From Deltaproteobacteria bacterium (GTDB lineage: Bacteria; Desulfobacterota; Syntrophobacteria; Syntrophobacterales; Syntrophobacteraceae): a stretch of DNA of 46,146 nucleotides. Of the stretch, positions 25,664-32,019 are shown in pieces; position 1 is the stretch's first letter; each line of letters begins with the position of its first letter. The position numbers and the translations under genes are program-made. Location of the stretch: contig JAJYTC010000014.1 of assembly GCA_021793275.1 (NCBI GenBank), forward strand, positions 1 through 46,146, read 5' to 3'. The notes below the pieces were generated by a model that was given only the letters and a program-made list of their open reading frames with translations, did no database searches and was not told the origin of the DNA.

Positions 25664-26134
25664 ATGGGGGCTGTAAAGCTTAGCATCGAGGCGAGCGGCA
25701 GAGAGGGAACGGAAGGCCGTGGAAACAGGACCGGAGAGTCTTTTGTCTTTCCCCTGCGGAGTCGCGCACAGGCTGCTGCCGGTTTCCAAATCATCCCGCA
25801 TCCTTCGGGAGGGAGCAAGAGCGTCGATTTCGAACCCGCTGAGGCTACGGACGCGTCCAGTGGCGAGTTGGAGCTTTGGGGCGCCGTCTTACTGCAGGCA
25901 ATAGAGGATTATCATCGCAAGGGCGCAGGCTACGAGGTCGCAGTCAATGGGATCAGGCTGCGCGGATGGTACTACGACAAGGAAATACGCCGCGACAAGC
26001 GCAGGGCCGAGACCTGGTTCAAATCGAAGAGCGAGGACGTCGGCAGCTTCCTCTGGATCTGTGACCTCCTGAAACTGGATCCGGATCGCGTATGGGCCAG
26101 GATAAGGGAGAAAAATTTCGCGCTTACCCAGTAA
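25664..26134 (+). CDS. Hypothetical protein with C-terminal LELWGAVLLQAI domain
   Basis: A 156-residue soluble protein. The first 60 residues are low complexity, rich in Gly, Ser and Arg. The C-terminal half contains ELELWGAVLLQAIEDYHRK, RRDKRRAETWFKSKSED and GSFLWICDLLKLDPDRVWAR. This arrangement (acidic start, ALL-AI helix, AxxWF, xFxxxCDLxxLDPDxV) resembles a small family seen in mobile elements and phage regions of proteobacteria, whose function is not known to me. ATG 25664 is chosen for its GGAGG 8 bases upstream; ATG 25649 and the longer frame from 25370 are less likely. It stands alone, divergent from the zinc-ribbon gene. Confidence 0.65.
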   Translation: MGAVKLSIEASGREGTEGRGNRTGESFVFPLRSRAQAAAGFQIIPHPSGGSKSVDFEPAEATDASSGELELWGAVLLQAIEDYHRKGAGYEVAVNGIRLRGWYYDKEIRRDKRRAETWFKSKSEDVGSFLWICDLLKLDPDRVWARIREKNFALTQ

Positions 26135-26284
26135 GAGGTGATTTACTCAGTAGCGCCCTATTTTGAATCTTGGGACCTGCCGCCGCTCTTCACCGGCTCG
26201 GCAAATGGAGGTAATTGTGCTTGACATAGGACGGCAGCAAGAGGCATCATTCTCCGACCTTTTCAAAGATCGTGGAGACGCCAC

Positions 26285-27223
26285 ATGCACCCAAAATTAA
26301 ACGAAATACTCGGCAGAATTGGTAACGGTACAGACGTAATTGTTTACGCTGGACCGATACGGGAAACGCTGGGTAACGATCTCTTTAAATGCTGCCGCCG
26401 TAGGGAGGGGAAGAGAGCGATCCTCTTTCTTACAACCGGCGGCGGGGATCCGCACGCCGCATTCAGGATAGCAAGGTGCCTCCAGATCAGATATGAAGAA
26501 GGATTTTCAATTCTCATCAATACTTTTTGCAAAAGCGCCGGCACCTTGGTAGCAATCGGGGCAAAAGAAATTATAATGTCAGATATGGCCGAACTTGGGC
26601 CGCTGGATGTTCAAATCCCCAAAACGAACGAACTGGTGGCGCAAACGTCCGGTCTCGAACTGTCGCATGCGCTGGCATGGATCGGCGATTATGCTTTTTC
26701 GATTTTCGAACAATATTTTCTGCAGATTGCAGTGCGGAGCGGAGGCCAAATCTCCACTGCGAGTGCAATCCAAGCGGCGACAAAAATGGCTGTCGGGTTC
26801 ATGAAACCGATTTATGAGCAAATTGATCCCATGCGCATAGGCGAAGTGGACCGTGCGATGAAAATCGCAAGTGATTATGGAATACGTTTAAATCAGGGCA
26901 ATCTCAAAGAAGACGCGCTGGATCAGTTGATAAGCGAGTATCCGGATCACAATTTTGTAATCGACAGGGGGGAGGCCAAGGAACTGTTTAGGAACGTCCG
27001 ACCTCCTTCCGATGCCGAAGGGGAGCTTGCCGAATTAGTGCAGAGCCTCGTTGAAGACGCCCTTGAAAGCGGCGATTCCCTTATAGTAAATCTTTCGAAA
27101 AATGGAGAAGACAATGCGGCAAACGGCGGGGAACCTGATAACTTACCTGAAGAAACAAAGCAAGCAGATGAGGCCGCTCCGGAAGACAATGTTCACAGGG
27201 ACGATGATGAGGAGGACCTCTAA
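26285..27223 (+). CDS. SDH-type Clp-fold serine protease (SppA/ClpP superfamily)
   Basis: A 312-residue protein of the serine dehydrogenase proteinase family. The crotonase/Clp-like core shows AILFLTTGGGDPHAAFRIA (oxyanion glycine turn), the nucleophile Ser84 in NTFCKSAGTLVAIGAKEI, and AELGPLDVQIPK after it. There is no signal peptide or transmembrane helix, so it should be cytosolic, unlike SppA. The last 60 residues are acidic and disordered (EDNVHRDDDEEDL), possibly a binding tail. ATG 26285 follows GGAGA. The nearest genes give no functional clue, and the 540 bases downstream hold no recognisable gene. Proteases of this family appear in accessory and defence settings, but that role is not shown here. 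Confidence 0.85.
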   Translation: MHPKLNEILGRIGNGTDVIVYAGPIRETLGNDLFKCCRRREGKRAILFLTTGGGDPHAAFRIARCLQIRYEEGFSILINTFCKSAGTLVAIGAKEIIMSDMAELGPLDVQIPKTNELVAQTSGLELSHALAWIGDYAFSIFEQYFLQIAVRSGGQISTASAIQAATKMAVGFMKPIYEQIDPMRIGEVDRAMKIASDYGIRLNQGNLKEDALDQLISEYPDHNFVIDRGEAKELFRNVRPPSDAEGELAELVQSLVEDALESGDSLIVNLSKNGEDNAANGGEPDNLPEETKQADEAAPEDNVHRDDDEEDL

Positions 27224-27764
27224 ATCGAATATTCTAGACAGAATTTCAAGTTCCTCCAAAGCTCACAAAATATAACATTTCAATTCTGCTTTTTCCTGCA
27301 CTGCGTCACTATCGCCGCCTGCACAGCGTCCTCAGCCGATATTGCGGGCGGCATTTCCAAAACCTCAAAGAACCTCCGTTTTTCGCCTCCCTCTACAGGA
27401 GCCTCGTATCATCCTTGGACGATCCGCCGCCTCCTGGAATATTCTAATTAGGACGTTACCATTTATTCTTGCATTTTGTGAAAGCTCGGATATATGTTTG
27501 ATACGAGGAATTGTAACCGGAATGAAAAACACGCAATTAGCTCGCAGGCTGTGTGATCTTTCAAGTTTTGCACGGGGATAAGATCAGCCTGAGCGAGTGC
27601 CGCGACATCCCGAAAACGTGCTCGATTACGTTCCCAACACCAAAGAGTGCACCGGGCACAGATCATAATGCTCTTTCCACGCTAATATCCCGCAGATGCG
27701 GACAAGGAAATAAAGACCGCACAACAGCAGCGAGAACGCCCCATTACGACAAAGGAGAGAAGCG
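27224..27764. other. 540-base gap without a supported gene
   Basis: Several short open frames cross this stretch on both strands, but none has a ribosome binding site with recognisable protein sequence. The final bases (AAAGGAG, about 27750) are the Shine-Dalgarno of the benzoate-CoA ligase gene. The base composition is patchy and the stretch may be decayed sequence. Confidence 0.5.
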
Positions 27765-29312
27765 ATGGGAATCGAACTGGGACTTCCCGAGCAATTTAAC
27801 GCCGCCGATTACTTTGTAGATCGAAACGTGCGGGAAGGCCGCGCAGATAAAGTCGCCGTCCTGTGTGAGGACCGGTCTTTGACCTATGGCCAGGTGCAGG
27901 CCGGAATGAACAGGATCGGCAACGGCCTGAAAGGTCTGGGCATCCACATGGAGGACCGCGTAGCTCTTCTGCTTCTTGATACCGAAGTCTATCCCCAGGC
28001 CTTCTTCGGGGCCATAAAGATAGGGGCTGTGCCCATCTGCCTAAACACGCTGATGCGGCCGAAGGACTATTTGTATTTTTTGAACGACAGCAGGGCCAGG
28101 GTGCTGATCATTGATGCAGCCCTAATCGATGTCTTCGACCCCATCAGAAAAGACCTGCGATTCCTCGAACACACCATCGTGGTAAACGGCTCGGCCCCGG
28201 AATGGGCCATGTCCTTCGACCGGTTCGTCGAAGGCAAGTCGAGCGAGCTCGAGCCGGCGCCGACCGGACCCGACGATTCCTGCTTCTGGCTCTACAGCTC
28301 GGGATCGACGGGCGCTCCCAAGGGCGCCGTTCATCTGCAGCACGACATGGTCTATTGCGTCGAGACTTACGGCAAGCAGGTATTGGGCGTTCGCGAAGAC
28401 GACATATGCTTTTCGGCAGCCAAGCTGTTTTTTGCTTACGGACTGGGCAACGGGCTCTATTTCCCGTTCAGCGTCGGAGCAACGGCTGTATATATGCCGG
28501 TGCGGCCCACTCCTGCCTCTGTCTATGAAACCATTCGTCGTCACAGGCCGACCCTCTTTTTCGGGGTCCCCACCCTCTACGCTGCGATGCTCCAGGCAGA
28601 GGGCAGCCTTGACGGAGTAAGGCTTTGCGTATCGGCCGGCGAAGCGCTTCCGGCCGACATACTCAGGCGCTGGTTCGAACGTCACCATGTCCAGATTGCC
28701 GACGGGATCGGATCGACTGAAATCGCCCATATTTTTATCTCGAATTCCGCCGACTCCATAAAGCCCGGAAGCTCGGGAAAAGTTGTCCCGGGCTATGAAG
28801 CAAAGATCGTCGATGAGAACTTCCAGGAAGTTCCGGTCGGGGAGATCGGCACGTTGCTCATAAAGGGCGACAGCATCTGCTCGTGTTACTGGAACAAGCA
28901 CGAGAAGACAAAATCGACCTTCCTTGGCGAGTGGATAAACACCGACGACAAGTACTACAGGGATGAAGAGGGTTTTTATTATTACGTCGGGCGCAGCAAC
29001 GACATGCTCAAGGTAGGAGGCATATGGGTTTCGCCCGTGGAAGTCGAGTCCTGCCTCATAGCACATCCCGCGGTCTTTGAATGCGCCGTCGTCGCAGCGA
29101 CCGACAAGGAAAACCTCGTAAAACCCAAAGCTTTCATAGTGCTGAAGCCGGGGTATTCGCCGGGCCTTCAGATGGAAGAAGAGTTAAAGAATTACGTCAA
29201 AACGCAACTGGCCCATTATAAGTTCCCGCGGTGGATCGTATTCGTCGATGAACTGCCCAAGACCGCCACGGGAAAGCTCAAAAGATTCGAGCTGCGAGGA
29301 AGTAAGGGGTAA
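27765..29312 (+). CDS. Benzoate-CoA ligase family protein
   Basis: A 515-residue AMP-forming acyl-CoA ligase that makes an aryl-CoA from an aromatic acid, ATP and CoA. The phosphate loop is LYSSGSTGAPKGAVH, and the adenine/aryl motif DGIGSTEIAHIFISN has the STEI typical of benzoate ligases. The hinge is YYYVGRSNDMLKVGG, and the catalytic lysine is K504 in KTATGKLKRF. The N-terminus QFNAADYFVDRNVREGRADK is also typical of benzoate and 4-hydroxybenzoate ligases. ATG 27765 follows AAAGGAGAG. It stands alone, with a strong terminator downstream, so other ring-degradation genes lie elsewhere. A related aromatic or heterocyclic acid could be the true substrate. Confidence 0.92.
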   Translation: MGIELGLPEQFNAADYFVDRNVREGRADKVAVLCEDRSLTYGQVQAGMNRIGNGLKGLGIHMEDRVALLLLDTEVYPQAFFGAIKIGAVPICLNTLMRPKDYLYFLNDSRARVLIIDAALIDVFDPIRKDLRFLEHTIVVNGSAPEWAMSFDRFVEGKSSELEPAPTGPDDSCFWLYSSGSTGAPKGAVHLQHDMVYCVETYGKQVLGVREDDICFSAAKLFFAYGLGNGLYFPFSVGATAVYMPVRPTPASVYETIRRHRPTLFFGVPTLYAAMLQAEGSLDGVRLCVSAGEALPADILRRWFERHHVQIADGIGSTEIAHIFISNSADSIKPGSSGKVVPGYEAKIVDENFQEVPVGEIGTLLIKGDSICSCYWNKHEKTKSTFLGEWINTDDKYYRDEEGFYYYVGRSNDMLKVGGIWVSPVEVESCLIAHPAVFECAVVAATDKENLVKPKAFIVLKPGYSPGLQMEEELKNYVKTQLAHYKFPRWIVFVDELPKTATGKLKRFELRGSKG

Positions 29313-29343
29313 AGGGTTCAGGATAATTCGTACATTAAGGGTT

Positions 29344-29392
29344 GAGGGATTAAGCGACCGTTTCCATCGCTAAATCCCTCTTCTTATTTTTT
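29344..29392 (+). terminator. Rho-independent terminator of the benzoate-CoA ligase gene
   Basis: GAGGGATTAAGCGA (29344-29357) pairs with TCGCTAAATCCCTC (29367-29380), with a single mismatch in 14 and a 9-base loop. A T-rich tract follows (TTCTTATTTTTT). It sits 31 bases after the stop. Confidence 0.9.
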
Positions 29393-29570
29393 GAAAAATC
29401 CATCCTTTGATTAGTCTGGTAAAGCACCGCATTCCCATCCGCATCGTGAGATTTTGTCTTTGGACGTAAGACGTTGAAATGTGCTTCGGACCGGAAAGGC
29501 CGGTAATTATCTCTTTGTTGCTCCCGCTGTATTTGGCGGGATCATGCCACTTCTCGATTTTCTACTCGCT

Positions 29571-29790
29571 ACTTTCTCCGTAAACCTTTAAGAGCATCCC
29601 GCTTTCCTGCCACCCACGAAACTATGAGTTTTGAATCCGTGCAGATGCCGGTCCAGGTGTAATTCCAGGTTACCTTGAAAATAGCCCAATTTTCATGCTT
29701 ATCGGGTGACCCGCGCGCCATGAGGTCGTTCCGAAAACTACTGGTGGAGCGCTGGAGATTTTTGTGCCAGCCGATAAAAGTACACAGATA
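29571..29790 (-). pseudogene. Degenerate IS1-like transposase fragment
   Basis: The minus-strand frame contains NYTWTGICTDSKLIVSWVAG followed by KRDALKGL. This resembles the central DDE region (WTWTAICADTKLVPSWLVGNRDA) of IS1-family transposases common in environmental bacteria. The frame ends soon after at a stop near 29571, and the upstream part (WHKNLQRSTSSFRNDL) is unlike the family. It is a relic without terminal repeats that I can see. It occupies most of the otherwise gene-free stretch 29393-29867. Confidence 0.5.
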
Positions 29791-29803
29791 ACCTGATAAA
29801 ATT

Positions 29804-29815
29804 AACTTGCAAGTT
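29804..29815. promoter_or_regulatory. Palindrome AACTTGCAAGTT upstream of marR gene
   Basis: A perfect 12-base palindrome 52 bases upstream of the MarR start, of the size and position of a typical MarR autoregulatory operator. Confidence 0.5.
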
Positions 29816-29825
29816 TACCTGTTGA

Positions 29826-29840
29826 TTGGCATATTGCCAA
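29826..29840. promoter_or_regulatory. Second palindrome TTGGCA-TAT-TGCCAA upstream of marR gene
   Basis: A perfect inverted repeat of 6 bases with a 3-base centre, 27 bases before the MarR start and 10 bases after the first palindrome. It may be a second site for MarR or the site of another regulator. Confidence 0.45.
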
Positions 29841-29867
29841 ATGTACTGCGCCGCGAAAGGAATCGCC

Positions 29868-30296
29868 ATGTCGGAAAAGAAACTGGAAATCGCTGTAACC
29901 GAATTTATTCAGGCAATCGGACTGCTGGTGCGCCGTACACGAGCGGCGGCCGCTTCCCACGAGCTTTCGTGGACCGAGTCCGCCGTCTTGTGGCGCCTTG
30001 CTCAAGAGGGGCCTGCAACGACCGCCGATCTGGCGCGCGCAGAAGCAATGAAACCCCAATCAATGGGAGCCGCCGTCGCGACGCTTGAGAAAAAGGGTTT
30101 GGTCGGGCGTAAGCCCCATCCGACCGACGGCCGTCAAGTAAACGTCGGGCTGACCGCCAAGGGCGCCGACCTGTGGAAAAACGCCGGGGATGCGAAGCTG
30201 GCATGGCTTGTGCGGGTGATCTCTCAGCTCGATGAACAGGAACGTGAAACGCTGTTTGCCGCTGGCGAGATCATCAGGAAAATGGTGGATAAATGA
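29868..30296 (+). CDS. MarR family transcriptional regulator
   Basis: A 142-residue winged-helix regulator. The recognition region is TTADLARAEAMKPQSMGAAVATLEKKGLVGRKPHPTDGRQ (quoted as landmarks: TTADLARAE, MKPQSMGAAV and the wing HPTDGRQVNVGL). Helices at both ends would form the dimer. ATG 29868 (MSEKKLEIA) is chosen for AAAGGA 6 bases upstream; an ATG at 29826 lies inside the second palindrome. Such proteins usually repress an adjacent gene and are released by phenolic or other small ligands. No transporter or enzyme gene follows in the same unit, so its target is probably itself or the benzoate-CoA ligase region; that is inference. Confidence 0.9.
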   Translation: MSEKKLEIAVTEFIQAIGLLVRRTRAAAASHELSWTESAVLWRLAQEGPATTADLARAEAMKPQSMGAAVATLEKKGLVGRKPHPTDGRQVNVGLTAKGADLWKNAGDAKLAWLVRVISQLDEQERETLFAAGEIIRKMVDK

Positions 30297-30524
30297 CCCG
30301 CAATAAGGCGCGGACGCAGCTTGTGAATAGGCCGTCAATGCCGTGCCGGACAGCGATGCCGACGCACACCGTCAAAGTGTAGAGAAGATTTTTCCCCGTA
30401 TTAGTGAGAGGACCACAACCGATGAAGTGTTGAAGATATTGCAGACGGGGCCTGCGGATCGGCAATCCGTATGAAAAATCCAATTCCCGCGCAACCGAAC
30501 GGCAGGTAATGGAGAAGCAAGACT

Positions 30525-31250
30525 ATGAAAATGTGCCGCATCCTGGTTATCGACGACGATTCGGAATCGTGTGAATTATTAACCGGCTGTTTCAAAGCTG
30601 AACGCTTTGAAACCACTTCTGTTCGCGACGGCGGACATGGATTGAAACTGGCTGCCTCCGCAGCGGAACAATACGACTTGATAGTGCTCTCTGTAACGCT
30701 CTCCGGAATAAGTGCCTTTGAGGTCCTTAAGTCTCTGCGTCCTCAATTCGATACCCCTGTCGTCATGTTGACGACTCGTGACAAAAAAGTGGACGGCATT
30801 ATCGGGCTGGAAATGGGGGCTGATGCTTTTATGCTCAAGCCGTTCAATCCCCGCGAGCTTGTTGCTTATGCCCGCGCCATCCTTCGCCGGACCAAAGATC
30901 ACCACCGCCGCACTTTTATCCCCGAAAGAATCTCCGTGGGCGATGTCGAACTGGATACCGTGACCCGTGTGGCACACCGTTGCGGCGAGCGGCTCAATTT
31001 GACCTCTGTCGAATTCGGATTTCTTGAAATGCTGCTCAGGTCGGCCGGTCAGGTGATAACGTCCGAACAACTCGCCGAGGGTGTGCTGGGCCGCACTCTG
31101 TCCGCCTACGACCGCAGTGTGAGCGTGCATGTCGGAAATCTTCGCAAGAAGCTCGGACATAGACTGGGCGAAATTGAGCGGATCATAACGGTGCGTGGTC
31201 AGGGATACATTTACGCGAATCCGCAGGAGCACAATTTTATGTCGCACTGA
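30525..31250 (+). CDS. OmpR/CpxR-like response regulator with altered receiver
   Basis: A 241-residue protein with an N-terminal receiver domain and a C-terminal OmpR-type winged helix (LNLTSVEFGFLEMLLRSAGQ, SAYDRSVSVHVGNLRKKLG, ITVRGQGYIY). The acidic pair (IDDD, residues 10-12), the switch Thr83 and Lys105 (MLKPF) are kept. The phosphorylation site, normally DLIVLDV, is DLIVLSV: residue 56 is Ser (codon TCT 30690-30692). Normal phosphotransfer should be impossible, so it may act as a constitutive or ligand-controlled DNA-binding protein. No histidine kinase gene adjoins it. ATG 30525 is used; a second in-frame ATG two codons later is also possible. Confidence 0.9.
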   Translation: MKMCRILVIDDDSESCELLTGCFKAERFETTSVRDGGHGLKLAASAAEQYDLIVLSVTLSGISAFEVLKSLRPQFDTPVVMLTTRDKKVDGIIGLEMGADAFMLKPFNPRELVAYARAILRRTKDHHRRTFIPERISVGDVELDTVTRVAHRCGERLNLTSVEFGFLEMLLRSAGQVITSEQLAEGVLGRTLSAYDRSVSVHVGNLRKKLGHRLGEIERIITVRGQGYIYANPQEHNFMSH

Positions 31251-31269
31251 ATACGCGGGGGTGAAGGAA

Positions 31270-31300
31270 GCGTTGAACGCAAAAACCCGGCGTTTTTCTT
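31270..31300 (+). terminator. Weak terminator after the response regulator gene
   Basis: AACGC and GCGTT pair around AAAAACCCG, followed by TTTTTCTT. The stem is only 5 base pairs, so confidence is low. Confidence 0.35.
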
Positions 31301-31346
31301 AGTGCTTCGCAAAGCGCATAATGACATGATCGCACTCCGCCCGGTT

Positions 31347-31769
31347 TCAACCGAGGCGGGCCGGTGGAAGCCCGCCCCTCATCCATCTAAGGTAGGAATC
31401 GATCACCGGGAAATCGGCCTCGGCCCAGTCGAGCCCGGGGAGTTCACGAGGGGAAACCCATCTTATAGCCGCATGCTCGTTCAAAACAATTTCGCCTGAA
31501 ACAATCGTGCAGACCACCGGGTAGAGGGTGACGGAAAACTCCGGGTAGTGATGCGTGCTCGAAGGCAAAGCACCCCTTATCTCGACGCGAATCCCCATCT
31601 CCTCCCACAGCTCGCGCCTGACGCATTCTTCCACCGATTCTCCGGACTCGATTTTGCCGCCGGGAAACTCCCATTTGAGCGGCAGCGTCTTCCCTTCGCC
31701 CCTCCTGGCAGCAAGCACCATTCCGTTGCGCTCGATTATGCCGCAGGCCACGTGAATATGACTCGTTAT
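31347..31769 (-). CDS. MutT-type Nudix hydrolase, probable ATA start
   Basis: A Nudix hydrolase of about 140 residues, most like 8-oxo-dGTP diphosphatase MutT, which removes oxidised nucleotides. The Nudix box is complete: GGKIESGESVEEC and RRELWEEMGI. No ATG lies at the expected start. AAGGAG (31776-31781) is followed, after 6 bases, by ATA 31769-31767, which begins (M)TSHIHVACGIIERNG and gives a full first beta-strand as in the family. The first standard start is GTG 31751, which would cut that strand. The gene lies 42 bases after the FeoB-associated gene in the same orientation, so it is probably the last gene of the feoB unit, linking iron uptake to oxidative damage control (inference). 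Confidence 0.85.
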   Translation of the reverse strand: MTSHIHVACGIIERNGMVLAARRGEGKTLPLKWEFPGGKIESGESVEECVRRELWEEMGIRVEIRGALPSSTHHYPEFSVTLYPVVCTIVSGEIVLNEHAAIRWVSPRELPGLDWAEADFPVIDSYLRWMRGGLPPARLG

Positions 31770-31811
31770 GGCTGACTCCTTCGTTTCAATTTGCAGCCTT
31801 ACCGGCCCTTT

Positions 31812-32009
31812 TCATTGCCCCTGACGGGGGGCGGCGGGGCCGTGATCGGCGCAGGTCCCATCCGCATCGGGCTTTGCGCCGCAACACCCGGAGCCCGAAC
31901 ATCCCGAACATCCCGGGTCGCTGCCTGTGCGGTATACCTTAAGAAAATGGCGCGCTACAAATATCGCCGCGCCAACCAGCACAATGATCGTCACGATTGT
32001 CTGCCACAT
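31812..32009 (-). CDS. FeoB-associated Cys-rich membrane protein
   Basis: 65 residues: one transmembrane helix (MWQTIVTIIVLVGAAIFVA) followed by a cysteine-rich tail (CSGCSGSGCCG). This is the layout of the small FeoB-associated proteins found just after feoB in many anaerobes. ATG 32009 follows AGGAGG at a 6-base spacing and lies 10 bases after the feoB stop. The role in Fe(II) transport is not established. Confidence 0.88.
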   Translation of the reverse strand: MWQTIVTIIVLVGAAIFVARHFLKVYRTGSDPGCSGCSGSGCCGAKPDADGTCADHGPAAPRQGQ

Positions 32010-32019
32010 AGCGGTCCTC

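Noticed and set aside
28122-29066. A 314-codon frame opposite the benzoate-CoA ligase gene
   Set aside because: Antisense shadow of a strongly conserved enzyme gene.
29313-29700. A possible IS21-type end near 29650, judged by a loose likeness to the window end
   Set aside because: Only short stretches match; the segment reads better as a decayed transposase on the minus strand.
31355-31376. GGCGGGC/GCCCGCC hairpin at the end of the Nudix gene
   Set aside because: It lies inside the coding sequence and lacks a T-run, so it is not a supported terminator.
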